DNA from: Parietaria judaica
Lineage: Eukaryota > Streptophyta > Magnoliopsida > Rosales > Urticaceae
DNA: 64,000 nt
Assembly: GCA_954871525.1 (NCBI GenBank)
Contig: OX940870.1
Coordinates: 11,563,501 to 11,627,500, forward strand
Reading direction: 5' to 3'
Below the pieces are notes generated by a model that was not told where the DNA came from, searched no databases, and saw nothing but the letters and a program-made list of their open reading frames with translations. A program made the position numbers and the translations under genes. Shown here piece after piece: positions 46,311 to 58,117 of the stretch; position 1 is the stretch's first letter, and every line of letters begins with the position of its first letter.

Positions 46311-49300
46311 TCTATATATATAAAAGTAAAATAACTCCAAGTCCAAAAAACTACGTTTTTAATCCCATTTTATTTTCTCCTTTTTTGAATTATTTTTAAT
46401 TAAAAAAATGTATTACTCGGTCGTAGTGTCTCTTCAAGAAGAGTCTCCTCGCCCTGAAACGAACTCCGTTCGGTGGTCGTGTCGCTTCGAAAAAGACTTT
46501 CATCTTCCTAAAAAGACACGTTTTTCTCTTAACATCAAGGGAAACAACTCTTGACAAATATCAAAGATGTAAAAGAATAACCGCTTCTTTTGAAGCCTTT
46601 GTTAGATTCATCACACACAGACTACTCTTCCGAACACGACCGGACTCCTCTCCAAGCGCAACCGACCCGAACACGATCAGACTCCTTTTCCATCGCAAGC
46701 ACGCCATAGACTCATCTCCACCGCCTATTTGATGGTTAGTCTCTTTAATCAATGTCGATCCTGCATATTTGATGGTTCCTCGCTATTCATTTATTCAATG
46801 TCGATCGAGTATTTTTTTCAAAGAAACTCCTTGCTATGCATTTCTTCAATGTCGAACAATATCAATCAAACTCCTCTTTGGTTATTTTTGATTTGGCTCT
46901 TTGTTTGATTTTCAAAGCAAAAAAATCAATGAATTCATTCATAATTTATCTTTATATAATGCAGCGATGTAAAAGTCATTGATCTGAGTACTATGTGTTT
47001 GAAGAAATGCTTATGCGAAACCTGATCATTATCGAAATTCTACGGAATTATTTTTAAATTCTACAAGTAATTGTTGTGTTTATATATTTATATAGTTATC
47101 CACCTTCATAAGAAATTGAGACTTGATTTCAAGCGAGCCAACCCACACAAAGTCCTCCAACGGAGTTTCACCGCCAACTCCAGCGATTCCACCATGGTGC
47201 GGCAGCGACCGAGCGAGCCAAGCCAAGCAACACTAAGTCCTCCAATGTATCTGTTTAATCGACAATTATCCAAGGTGACATCAAAATTTTAGCTTTTCTA
47301 AGTGTTCTTACTTCTTAGTCTGTTGATTTTCAGGGAATTCCAATTTGGACCACGTAACGTGATTGCGTTATAAGGTCTCAAAAAAGTTGATTTTTTAGAG
47401 ATATTGTTTATTTTTTATTGATTTTTCAGGGACATCCGGGATTTGTAAGCTTTTCATTCCCGGATTTATATGAGGTTTATGGCTTTTGTTACTCTTTCTC
47501 TGTTTTTCTTTCATATTGAAGCAGGATTTGGATTACAGTGTTAGTGAATAAGAGAGAATCGTGCATAGTTATATTTGACCGAGATATGAATGCCCGTGAT
47601 CTGCTCGGTATAGTGATGGATTTTCATGGTGTTATTCTTCTTTTGGGTATGCTTTATATGTTTTCTTGGTGAAAGATTTTTATTAATGTGTTGAATGTCG
47701 TGTTTGGGTTGCAGGATTTTTTACGGTTGAACCACAAAAGAAGCAAGGATTTTACTTGGATTTATCCATCGCCAATTTTATTATGATTGATTTTATCGGA
47801 CTAGATATTTCTTTGGTAATCCTTCACCATTTTTTCGTCTCTTTCTTGGTCCAGTCAAAGTTGAAACAATTAATTTCCTTGAACCATAGTATTTAGTAGT
47901 GTTTTTCCGTTTCATTCTCATGTTTTTAGGTTACTCAATGTCTCAATTCCTTTCTTCGAATACTAAAAGCTTAATACTCTGGCAGGTTTTGCACTCTTGC
48001 TGAGAACAACATCGTCGAGTTCACCGTCGACATTGCCGATGCCAAGAAGACCAAGGTCGTTGAAGCCAACACCCAGTACATTGGCAATATCCACGGTGTC
48101 GGGCATAAGACCACCTCTCAGAAGTTTTCTAGGTATTTGATTTTCTTTCAGAACTATGCAAGATATTTTTGCAATTTAAAAAATGCCTACTCAATATTTA
48201 GATGTAAATGAGAATATGTGTTTAATGTTTTTACGATTAATTACTTAGTCGATCATGCATATATGTTCGGATTTTATACTTTACATTATATAATTCAAAT
48301 TATATATACATATATTTCTACGATCAATTACTTAGTTGATCATCCATATATGTTAAGATTTTATAATTTCTTATCTGAATGGTTATTTTTGCAACACAAT
48401 TTGCTAGATTAATTTTTTCATAGAAAGAACACAAGATAATTTCAATCTTCATCAATGGTAAGTTGAATGACTCCCTTAAAAAGAAAAAGAAAAAAAGTTG
48501 AATGACTAATTTCTGGTGATTTATCATGAAAGAACACAATAATAATTTCCTATATTTTTTTTGGTTGACAAATTATTTCGCAGTACAAGAAAAATGTATT
48601 CAAAGTTGTTTCACATTAATTAATTGATAAATGTCTCTTTAGAGTAACTTAGATGGTCTTGGTTTTGGTGGTGCAAAACTGTCCACATTTTTCAATCTTC
48701 GACAAAGATAATAACAATTTGATTGTTTAATCGTTTTATTCTCTCTTTATATAATGATTTAATATAGGGGAAGGTATTTTGCAGAATAAGTGAATATATT
48801 AGCTTCATACATGCATTGAAGTTCTTTGCATATAAGATATTCATTATATTTTGCGCCTTTTCTTTTGTATTGTATGTCTTCATCGAGAGAAACCAAGAAA
48901 AAATATGAGAAGATCAACGAAAATTAAATACAAACATCTATTGAGGTATATATCATTTTGTAGAAAAGGTCCGAATGATGAAGATATGTGCAGAGGATTG
49001 GCGGAGTTTTGGCGATGTCGCAGCCGTGAGAAAGCCATACCACACGGAGATTGATCAAGTAAATGGGGGATTAGCTCTAGAATAACTCCAATCGTAAGAG
49101 TTCCAAATATCATATCGATCACTCATGATTAACGAGAATGTTCTGAGAAGATTTAAACCATTTTTGCCACTCATTTTTTCCTTTTTTGTATTAATTGATT
49201 TACTGGCTGTTAAGTTCATTTTTAGTGAACTATATTGTATACTCTAGAACTTTGCATTAGATAACATATGTCGTTGAAAGATAGTAGTATTTATATATTA

Positions 49301-49798
49301 ATTTGTATAGGTATATAATGAAAAATTGCTATAAATAACTCATGAATAAAAGGTCGATTCTAAAAATAAAATGTCACCATCTCAATCAAGTTCTAAAAAA
49401 AAAATGTCACCATCCCAATCAAGTTGATCTTTCAACTTTATCATCGACCGATAGGGTTGATACATTACTATAGTTGTTTATATTAGTAAAAAATAGCTAA
49501 TTATTTTTTATAATATATAAACAATGAACTTCTATTTTTAAAATTTACTTCTCACAACAATACCAGTGTAAGACCTTAATTGTTCATCAATTTTTTTATT
49601 TTATTGAATTTGAACGAACTTTTTATTATACATCTCTACTTATTTTGGAGACAATATTGCGCGCATTTGTCAAGTAAACTTTGTAATATATATGCACGTA
49701 TCCTTAAAATAAAAAAGCCACGTAAACTAACGCGGAAATTTTCAACTAAATGTAAGATATATTTTAGCCATCGCGCGAAGCGCAGTGCCGTCCACTAT
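46311..49798 (+). mobile_element. Candidate Helitron with decayed 3' end
   Basis: TCTATATATATAAAAG at 46311, preceded by A, has the look of the other 5' ends. At 49772-49783 CGCGCGAAGCGC forms a hairpin followed by GTGCCGTCCACTATA, one change from the standard GCCGTCCACTAG end. The 3.5-kb interior has exon-like text at 47986-48132 and no Rep/helicase frame, so it would be non-autonomous. The pairing of the two ends is inference. Confidence 0.45.
47986..48132 (+). pseudogene. Exon-like fragment of an unrecognised gene
   Basis: A CAG acceptor precedes 47986 and a GT donor follows 48132. The 147 bases between are open and have codon-like composition: FCTLAENNIVEFTVDIAD, KKTKVVEANTQYIGN, GVGHKTTSQKFSR. 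The density of GCC, GTC, AAG and ACC codons contrasts strongly with the AT-rich flanks. I do not recognise the protein. Its place inside a candidate Helitron suggests capture of a host exon. Confidence 0.4.
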
Positions 49799-50106
49799 AC
49801 TTGATCGATTACATTAGTTTAATGAGTTTTTTAGTTTGCAACAAATCTCTATTTGCTTATCGGTACAAAAATTATTATAAAAAGTGTAATTAATTGACAA
49901 GTAGCCGCAAAAACATTGGCAGATGTACTATCACGAGCATTCACCTTAATTCTTATAAAAAAATATTTTACTTCATCGAGATTGTTTGTAACACAATTAA
50001 TAGTGTTTCGTTCATAACAAAGATTTTAGAATTCGTTCATAACACAAATAAAAATTTTTATTTTAAAAATATAAAAATTTCTCAAACCTATGAATTTTTT
50101 GTCGTC
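49799..50106. other. Short AT-rich spacer between two Helitron-type hairpins
   Basis: About 300 bases between the hairpins at 49772 and 50107. No gene is visible. The frame at 49894-50136 ends within the hairpin and has no domain. Confidence 0.45.
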
Positions 50107-50268
50107 ACCGCGCGAAGCGCGGTGGCGATCAATTAACGGATTATAAATTATAAATGTTTTCTAAATTTTTTAAATTTATCGAGTCTTGTATTTGAATATT
50201 TTAAAATTACTAATACTCATCGAAAATAAGTTGATTAAAGATAAATATCATACCACCCTATAAGAGTA

Positions 50269-50434
50269 CAGTAGAACATCGATAAATTAATATTCTATAA
50301 ATATATAAAATATTACTTTTGTATGGTGTCAAATCTATCTAACATGACTAAATTTTCTCTCGATTAAGTAATAAACTTGGTAATAGTAAAATCTTATATG
50401 ATCCCAACAATATTAATTTATAGAGGTTTTAGTG
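50269..50434. mobile_element. Emigrant-like MITE, decayed
   Basis: It starts CAGTAGAACATCGATAAATT after TA, and ends TTAATTTATAGAGGTTTTAGTG, the inverted form with some changes. The second TA has become GA. It is 166 bp long, without coding sequence, and related to the copy at 17879-18053. Confidence 0.75.
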
Positions 50435-51653
50435 GAGTTATTTCCCAGTTCTATTCCATCTCCAAACGGTAATCTGACAATGTAAGCGTCGATGAATACA
50501 GACAATGTAAGCTGTTACAAAAATCAATGTCCAGAATCAAACCAAACTCACCAAAAAAAATTGAAACGAAACTTCGGGAAAAAAGTAACTAACCTGAATT
50601 AAGACTCTCATCGGAAACGTAAACAAACTAATTATTGATTGAGAAAATTCCTGAATTAATTCAACAAAAGCAAAATGAAAGCCCAAAAATCAAAGATTGG
50701 GACAATTTTATATCTGAAATCTGGCAAGTAATAATTAGACCAAACCCGAAAAACATTAAAAGGCTAGCGGGTTGAAAAATAGTGCTAAAAAATAAAATCT
50801 ACGAAATTATAATGTAAACTCACCGAGAAAGTGATGAACGTAAACTTGATTGGAGAAATCTCCCTTAAAAATAACCAAACCAAAATCAGTGCACATAAAT
50901 CAAATCAAATCAAACTCACCAAAGAAAAGATTGAACGTCCATGAAAGAATAAACTAACCGGAAAAAGCAACAACCTAATTCTTGATTGAAGAAATCCTAC
51001 TGAAAAATCAACAAAAGGAAAATCAATAACCATAATCAAATCAAACTCACGAACCTGGAGAAAAACAACAATCGAAAAGAAAAATAATGTCAATTAATCA
51101 AAACAAACTCTTTAATCCCTAGAAAATAAAAAATGCAGACACTCGCGTGAAAAATACAGGGAAAGGATAGAGAAGCTAAATGGTTTCTTGTGTAAACGGT
51201 AAATCCATTACCAGGGGATAATTACTTGCATTGCATCCAGAGAGGCGAAGGAAATTGGACAACTGCAAAGGAAACAACATTATGAGGAAAACAATAGAAA
51301 TAAAAAATGTAAACATAGAGCTAACCTGTTGCTACCCCTAAAATAAAATCTGAAAAAAATATGATTATGATGATTATCATTTATCAGTGATCACTCCATC
51401 AAATGTGATTTCATATGTGTTTGTATGGACGTCCTCCATTGTCAATTGTCAATTGTCAATTCTGCACACACAAATATATAAGTTTTGTACCTTGAAACGT
51501 GATATTGTAGATGCCGAAAGGAAACAGTCACCGTAAATAAAATCTATATGCTGCAAGATTACGAAAATGCAAATCATAATACAACTATTGCAGCTAAATT
51601 ACGGGCTCTGCAAGGAAATACATAAACACTATTCATTTCTCGGATAAACGTAT

Positions 51654-51656
<3 letters not shown>

Positions 51657-51704
<48 letters not shown>

Positions 51705-51708
51705 CGCG
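51657..51708. repeat. (AT)n microsatellite followed by (GC)n
   Basis: About 40 bases of AT repeats turn directly into GCGCGCGC. Alternating purine-pyrimidine DNA of this kind favours cruciform or Z-form structure. Confidence 0.9.
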
Positions 51709-52056
51709 CTAATGTTTCAAAAACTTCTGATATAGGAGAAGCTTCTGAAGGCATTAAAAAAATAACAAAGTGAATGTAATAAAAAATATGTATGAGTAAT
51801 GTAATAACAAACAGGAAGTCGGAGATCAATGTTGCGTTGGTGAGAGCAAAGTTGTGCACCGGGAGAGGATTCGTTATCGCTGAAAGAGGAAACAGCAAGA
51901 CTGACAGAGAGTTCATTTAGCAGAATCATGACCCCCTTTTGCTCGAGTGGAAACTAAAGGAATTGGGTGATAACTGCATGGGGAAGGAAAACTTGATTTG
52001 TAGCCCTGAACCAAAATTTTTGCATATTTATAAAATCAGTATCTAGCAGCTATGAA

Positions 52057-52275
52057 ATGCTTCCTCTCCTTTCTAGAAAGAAAGATATATATACCAGAGA
52101 GGGCGAAGTTGCGAAGTTCAGGGAGATGGCGACGACAAAGGGTGCGAAGTTGATGGAGACTGAGCGTCCAATGAATTGGTCGGAGGCATCGCCGAATACA
52201 TTCCCGGCAGAGTCTCAAATAGAATTGGGAAAGGTAGGAAAAAATGGAGAAGAGAGCTTCAAGGTCATGAAATAA
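52057..52275 (+). other. Coding-like segment, unrecognised
   Basis: The frame reads in part MATTKGAKLMETERPMNWSE, SPNTFPAESQIELGKVGKNG and ends with a stop at 52275. Composition is more coding-like than the flanks, but the opposite strand is also open over most of it and I recognise neither. It may be a gene scrap captured by the candidate minus-strand Helitron. Confidence 0.25.
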
Positions 52276-52512
52276 AATAAAGAGGGAATAAAGAGTCACT
52301 AAATGAACATTGAATATCACACTACTTAATTAATTGAGAGTAAATAAAATGAGAAAACTGAAAAATGATATGAAAAGTCTAATTTAATGAGATTGCTACG
52401 TATTTTTCATTAAAAAAAGGATATAATCTGAAAAAATAGAGATTTTGAATTCTTGATAGTGTGTTGTGCCATGTCATACTCATGAGATTGTCCTTTTATA
52501 TATATATATAGA

Positions 52513-53198
52513 TTATAAAAGGAGGAACTCTAAAGTGATGTGGCAAAGTAATATTTAAGCATTCACATTTTCTTTTCTCTAAGAGGTTTAAGGTGATAAT
52601 AGTGAAGTAGAATAAAAGGATTCACATTCTCTATTTTTCTAAGATTTTTGATTTTTTTTAAATTATTATTCATTGATGACACAACAATTAATTTTCTCTC
52701 TATTTAACTCTACCTTAATCAATTACTAATTTTTATCTATATATTATAAAAGGAGGAACTCTTAAAGTGATGTGGCAAAGTAATATTTAAGCATTCACAT
52801 TTTCTTTTCTCTAAGAGATTTAAGGTGATAATAGTGAAATAGAATCAAAGGATTCACATTCTCTATTTTTCTAAGATTTTTGATTTTTTTTAAATTATTA
52901 TTCATTGATGACACAACAATTGATTTTCTCTCTATTTAACTCTACCTTAATCAATTACTAATTTTTATCTATATATTATAAAAGGAGGAACTCTAAAGTG
53001 ATGTGGCAAAGTAATATTTAAGCATTCACATTTTCTTTTCTCTAAGAGGTTTAAGGTGATAATAGTGAAGTAGAATCAAAGGATTCACATTCTCTATTTT
53101 TCTAAGATTTTTTATTTTTTTTTAAATTATTATTCATTGATGACACAACAATTGATTTTCTCTCTATTTAACTCTACCTTAATCAATTACTAATTTTT
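52513..53198 (+). repeat. Three tandem copies of a Helitron-type 5' end
   Basis: A 231-232-bp unit is repeated three times: the first lacks its TCTATA start (from about 52513), the second begins TCTATATATTATAAAAGGAG at 52736 and the third at 52968. Each continues GGAACTC, AAAGTGATGTGGCAAAG and ends CAATTACTAATTTTT. The copies are nearly identical. The array lies head-to-head with the minus-strand 5' end at 52512. Confidence 0.9.
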
Positions 53199-53639
53199 AA
53201 ACGTTTATAGAATATGAAATGACTAATTTTTTCATCAATTGAATCTGATTGAACTTTCATCAATTACTAATTTTTGCACGCTTATTAATTATGATAACTA
53301 TTGAACTTTCATCATTTATTAAAGGGCTTATTAGGATATACCTCAATCAGAGTTAAACCTTTTTAAATAATACTCAAAGGTTTGATATAATGAAAGAAAT
53401 GCTCATTCTGGCATTTATGACAAATATACCCTTTTTTTCCATTCTTTTTCGATCAGGTCTTCTTCTATTCTTCTTAAACCAGTTCTTCGATTGATTTCAT
53501 TTCATCTCATTCGATTCTGATTTGATTTTCACCTGCAACCACAACCATTGGAGACGAGCTTCGTAGTTGAAGGAGATGACGAGGAGGACCCGCCGTCGAC
53601 TACCCCGCCGATGAGGACTCTTTGCCGGCGCCGGAATCG

Positions 53640-54168
53640 CAGAGGAGATCGAAGTCTCACCGCCGATCGGAGCAGTCGGCAACGCCGGTGGGCGGAGGAG
53701 GAAGCTTAGGAGGAGAAGGAGTGGAGGGAGGACGAGATCGAGGTTCTGAAGAATTAGCTGGTGAAGCACCCGGTGGAGAGGGCGAAGCGCTGGGAGGCCG
53801 TAGATGAGAGCTTCCGGGGGAGGCACGGCGTGGAGAGCGTGATTGGGAAGGCAAAGGAGCTCGGCGACGACGATTCGTACTCGGAGTTTAAGCGGAGGAG
53901 GAAGCCCGTCGACAAGCGGCTCGTAGAGGACCAGGGGAGCGAGCTCGCATTCGGGGACGGCAATGGCGGTAGGGGCAATGAGGTGTGGATCTCGGGCGAG
54001 AACATCGCGCTGCAGAACGCGCCGAAGGCGTTCCCGAAGGACGCTCCGTCGCGGTAGGAGAAGGTGGCGGTGGCGGTCCCAGGGAATTCGAAGGCGGCGT
54101 GTGTCAAGCGGGTGGCCGAACTGAAGAATGGGTTTCGAAGCTCGAAGAAGGCTTCATCGGAGAGTTAG
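53640..54168 (+). pseudogene. MAMYB-like double-SANT gene fragment, disrupted
   Basis: The frame reads EWREDEIEVLKN, stop (TAG at 53755), LVKHPVERAKRWEAVDESF, GRHGVESVIGKAKELGDDD, FKRRRKPVDKR, then the second SANT repeat NEVWISGENIALQNAPKAF, PKDAPSR, stop (54055-54057, where a tryptophan is expected), [20 protein letters not shown] and [11 protein letters not shown] to 54168. This order matches the C-terminal half of plant membrane-anchored MYB (MAMYB) proteins. The expected membrane part is absent, and the upstream basic region (SQRRSKSHRRSE) is in another frame. Two stops and a frameshift make it a pseudogene. It begins about 300 bp inside the left MULE end and reads inward. Recognition is from memory of the family. 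Confidence 0.8.
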
Positions 54169-54343
54169 AAGGAACTGAAAAAGAAGAGATTTTTGTGGTT
54201 TGCGATTTATAGAAGGAACTGAATAGATTGAATGATATTATTTTTGTTAAGTTGAGGATGACTATTATTTATACCAATAAGATAAAGAAGAGATTTTTTA
54301 TTCTTTCTTCTGGAATTTGAGAAGATGTGTGATTTATTATTAT

Positions 54344-56925
54344 GTAAATGTAGTTACACTTATGTAATATTAGATTAATCTATATTGTAATATTAGATTA
54401 AGAACTCTTATTGTCTACACAATTTTAATTATAGTTGTTACATAAGTGTAACTTGTAACTACAGTTACAATAGTGTACTAAAGTTACACTTATGTAATTG
54501 CAATTACAATCGTGTATCTATTTTTTTTTTGAGGGAGTATCTAAAGTTACAATAATGTAACTTTAGTTACTTACATTTATGTAACTGAAGTTACACGTTT
54601 GTATCTGAAGTTACATTTATGTAACTGAAGTCACGTTTCAATTTTACACTTTTGTAACCGAAGTTACACTTATGTAACTAGAGTTACACTTTTATAACTG
54701 GAGTTACAATTTCGTAATTCTAGTCATATATAATTACACTTATGTTACATATTAAGAGATTCTTCATAAGAAATGGTGCGAGTTTGTAAGTCAGAAAAAC
54801 AGTGTGTTTTCGCTCTTTTAGTGATAAAACAAAACAATATTAAAAGTGTATTCATTATGGAATCAAATTTTAATATATTTCTTAAAATAATAGTATGACC
54901 ACAATTATGTAATACTATGACCACAATCATTAGAGTTACACTAATGTAAATGTGGTTACACTAATTTAATTGGAATTAAAGTTTTGTAACCGAAGTTACA
55001 TTATCGTAACCGAAGTTACATTATCGTAACTGAAGTTACACTTATGTAACTGGAGTTACAATTTCAATATATTTGTTCAAATAATAATTTAGTGCTTTGA
55101 GAGTTAATTTGAAAGTATTAAAATAATTTTTGTAACTGAAGTTACACTTTTGTAACTCAAGTTACATAAGTGTAACCGGTGTTACACTTTTGTAACAGGA
55201 GTTACACTTTCGTAATTCTAGTCATATATGGTTACACTTATGTTACATAATTATATTAATCCAGTCTCCATCTAAAGGTATGTAACAATAATTTCACATA
55301 ATTAGAGTTACAAAAAAGATTTTAAATTGAAATATTGTCAAAAAATAGTGACATACAATTATGTAATAGTATGACCACAATTATGTAATACTATGACAAC
55401 AATCATTAGACTTACACTAATGTAAATGTGGTTACACTAATTTAATTGGAATTAAATTTTTGTAACCGAAGTTACACTTTTGTAACCGAAGTTACATTAT
55501 CGTAACAGAAGTTACATTATCGTAACTGAAGTTACACTTATGTAACTGTAGTTACAGTTCTGTAACCGAAGTTACAATTTCAATATATTTGTTCAAATAA
55601 TAATTTAGTGCTTTGGGAGTTAATTTGGAAGTATTAAAATAATTTTTGTAACTGAAGTTACACTTTTGTAACTCAAGTTACATAAGTGTAACCGGTGTTA
55701 CACTTTTGTAATAGGAGTTACACTATCGTAATTCTTGTCATATATGGTTATGTAATAGTATGATCACAATTATGTAATAATATGACCACAATCATTAGAG
55801 TTACACTAATGTAAATGTGGTTACACTAATTTAATTGGAATTAAAGTTTTGTAACCGAAGTTACATTATCATAACCGAAGTTACATTATCGTAACTGAAG
55901 TTACACTTATGTAACTGGAGTTAAACTTTTGTATCTGAAGTTACACGTTTGTATCTGAAGTTACATTTATGTAACTGAAGTCACGTTTCAATTTTACACT
56001 TTTGTAACCGAAGTTACACTTATGTAACTAGAGTTACACTTATGTAACTGGAGTTACACTTTTTAACTGGAGTTACAATTTCGTAATTCTAGTCATATAT
56101 AATTACACTTATTTTACATATTAAGAGATTCTACATAAGAAATGTTGCAAGTTTGTAAGTCAGAGAAACGGTGTGTTTTCGCTCTTTTAGCGATAAAACA
56201 AAACGATATTAAAAGTGTATTTATTATGGAGTCAAATTTCAATATATTTCTTAAAATAATAATTTAGTGCTTTTTCTTTATTGGAATTAATTTGGAAGTA
56301 TTAAAACAATTTTTGTAACCGAAGTTACACTTTTGTAATTGGAGTTACACTTATGTAGCTGGAGTTACACTTATGTAACTGGAGTTACACTTTTGTAATC
56401 GAAGTTACACTTTTGTAACTGAAGTTACACTTATGTAACTAAAGTTACACTGATGTAACTGGAATTAAACTTTTGTAACTGGAGTTACAATTTTGTAATT
56501 CTAGTCATATATAATTACATTTATGTTACATATTTAGAGATTCTACGTAAGAAATGATGCAAGTTCTTAAGTCAGAGAAACGGAGTGTTTCGATCTTTAA
56601 GCGACAAAACGAAACGATATTAAAAGTGTATTTATTATGGAATCAAATTTCAATATATTTCTTAAAATAATAATTTAGTATTTTTTCTTTATTGGAATTA
56701 ATTTGGAAGTATGAAAATAATTTTTGTAACTGAAGTTACACTTTAGTAACCGAAGTTATACTTTTGTAACGGTAGATATACTTTTGTAACGACATATACA
56801 CTTTTATAATCACATTTACAAATGTGACAACAAAGGTCCCGAAAAAAAACAAAAGGAGTATAGGACCAAGACCAACAAAAGAAGGAGTATAGGACTAAGC
56901 CTGGACTTACACTTTTGTAACGAGT
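54344..56925. repeat. Palindromic 20-bp minisatellite array (GTTACA-nnnn-TGTAAC)
   Basis: For about 2.5 kb a 20-base unit recurs, typically GTTACACTTATGTAACTGAA, with variants. Within each unit GTTACA and TGTAAC are reverse complements, so each can form a small hairpin. The array has higher-order structure: the block with TATGACCACAAT and AATGTGGTTACAC appears near 54895, 55370 and 55760, and another with TTAAGAGATTCT and TGTGTTTTCGCTC appears near 54750, 56120 and, decayed, 56530. It fills the middle of the MULE. Confidence 0.95.
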
Positions 56926-57060
56926 GATCTATAAATCGGAGAAAAAAAAAACGTTAACCAAATCAAGCTATTTTCACAAGATTATTGATAGCACAACCCT
57001 TAATGCTTCGTATATCATTAGCCTACACAATACAAATGATAAATAAGGTTCAAAGCTTTT

Positions 57061-57240
57061 GCTCTCTAGGCAAAAAAATCAAGCAATTGGTACTCGCAAA
57101 GCGAAAGATTAATAAGGGGATACACCCTTTATCGTCGTTCGAGATCTGCCGGTATTCCGACGAGGAGTCCTATTGGGATCACGGAAATGATGTATACAGA
57201 TCGTACGGTGACCCGCTGGAGGTTTGATTTGGCGATGTGC
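57061..57240 (+). other. Coding-like segment, unrecognised
   Basis: After a CTCTCTAG acceptor-like site the plus strand reads KKIKQLVLAKRKINKGIHPL and CRYSDEESYWDHGNDVYRSY, then GDPLEV and a stop. The composition is coding-like and differs from the minisatellite to the left. I do not recognise it; it may be a third captured fragment in the MULE. Confidence 0.35.
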
Positions 57241-57648
57241 TGAAACCTGACCATGACCTGCTCTAGCGGAACCGAAACCAAGTTATTTAGAATCCAAGTT
57301 ATAAAAATGATTTCCATGTGATTCTGTAAGTAAAATAACAATAAATTATTGTAAAACAAAACAAATCAAATAAAAATGCACGTTGCTTGCTTATTGTCGA
57401 TCCTCTCTTCCTATAATTCAATCTCTCTCCAATGGCAGGCCATCATCTTTAACAAAAATCTTAAATTGGGAAAATCAGTTAGAATAAGCTTGTCCATAAC
57501 AATGCAATGCTGATATCGATTGCTTGTGTTTGACCAACACCTACACTGCTCTATAGCTAAATCGGCTAAGTTCTAGTCATCATCACTCGAGCAACATCAA
57601 TCTTCTCCACCGATTTCAATGAAGCTTTCATCGTGAACCAAAACTGAC

Positions 57649-57950
57649 CTTTTCGTTGAGGGCGCAACGAGACTGCACGGAAGACTTGGGCATCGAACTT
57701 GTTAGACTTGAAGACGCTGAGGCCTTCCTCGAGCTTGGTGCCGTTCTCTTTGACCGGCGTGCCTCGCGACCGAGCCCTCTTCGCGGAAGCCATGGCCGGA
57801 CGGATCAGCTGACGGTCAAAACGATGTCAAAACCGGATTTGGGGGCGAAATTGAGCTCCAGAATTAGGGTTCAAGCGAATCTCCCCGAATCGATGTCTCC
57901 GAGAAGCGAAGAGTTAGGTGATCAGACGAAGGTGTGAGAGAGAAGCCATG
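57649..57950 (-). pseudogene. EXO84B-like exocyst gene fragment: 5' leader and first exon
   Basis: From the ATG at 57793 the minus strand reads MASAKRARSRGTPVKENGTK, LEEGLSVFKSNKFDA, the start of plant EXO84B exocyst subunits. A small frameshift follows, after which VQSRCALNEK continues in another frame to an apparent exon end at 57649 with a GT donor. The 150 bases before the ATG look like its 5' leader. EXO84B helps tether secretory vesicles at the plasma membrane; this piece holds less than a tenth of such a protein. Retention of a splice donor shows capture from genomic DNA rather than mRNA. It abuts the right MULE end and reads inward. Confidence 0.8.
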
Positions 57951-58117
57951 TTAAGTCTCTCTGTTATTATTAGGAGTGAGAGGGGAGAGATAAGTGGCAG
58001 GGGTATTTTTGGAAGATAATATTTAAAACGAGTATAATTTGAATTAATTAAACCTCGAGTATTTTTTAAAATAGTTTGGTTTTAATTGAGTATTTTACTA
58101 ATAACCCCTTTCTTAAA

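Larger units (their letters stand above)
50107..52512 (-). mobile_element. Candidate minus-strand Helitron
   Basis: At 52512, read on the minus strand, TCTATATATATATATAAAAG follows an A and continues with AATCTCATGAG and CATGGCACAACA, closely like the plus-strand 5' end at 19775. The nearest hairpin in the expected direction is CCGCGCGAAGCGCGG at 50107-50121; beyond it no clear CTAG remains. The 2.4-kb interior holds an Emigrant-like MITE and coding-like text near 52100. The 5' end is the better-supported part. Confidence 0.38.
53324..58108. mobile_element. Gene-carrying Mutator-like element (Pack-MULE type)
   Basis: The ends are long imperfect inverted repeats of about 110 bp: GGGCTTATTAGGATATACC at left, and at right, in reverse complement, GGGGTTATTAGTAAAATACT; both then carry AATACTC and AGGTTT. 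The flanks TTTATTAAA (53315-53323) and TTTCTTAAA (58109-58117) match at 8 of 9 positions, as expected for a 9-bp MULE duplication. No transposase is present. It holds host gene fragments next to each end and a palindromic minisatellite between them. Confidence 0.8.

Noticed and set aside
54344..56925. CRISPR-like array of regularly spaced repeats
   Set aside because: Units are contiguous and near-identical with no unique spacers. This is plant nuclear DNA and the repeats lie inside a MULE, so it is a minisatellite.
57129..57359. 76-residue minus-strand frame
   Set aside because: It is antisense to the more coding-like plus segment at 57061-57240 and has no recognisable motif.
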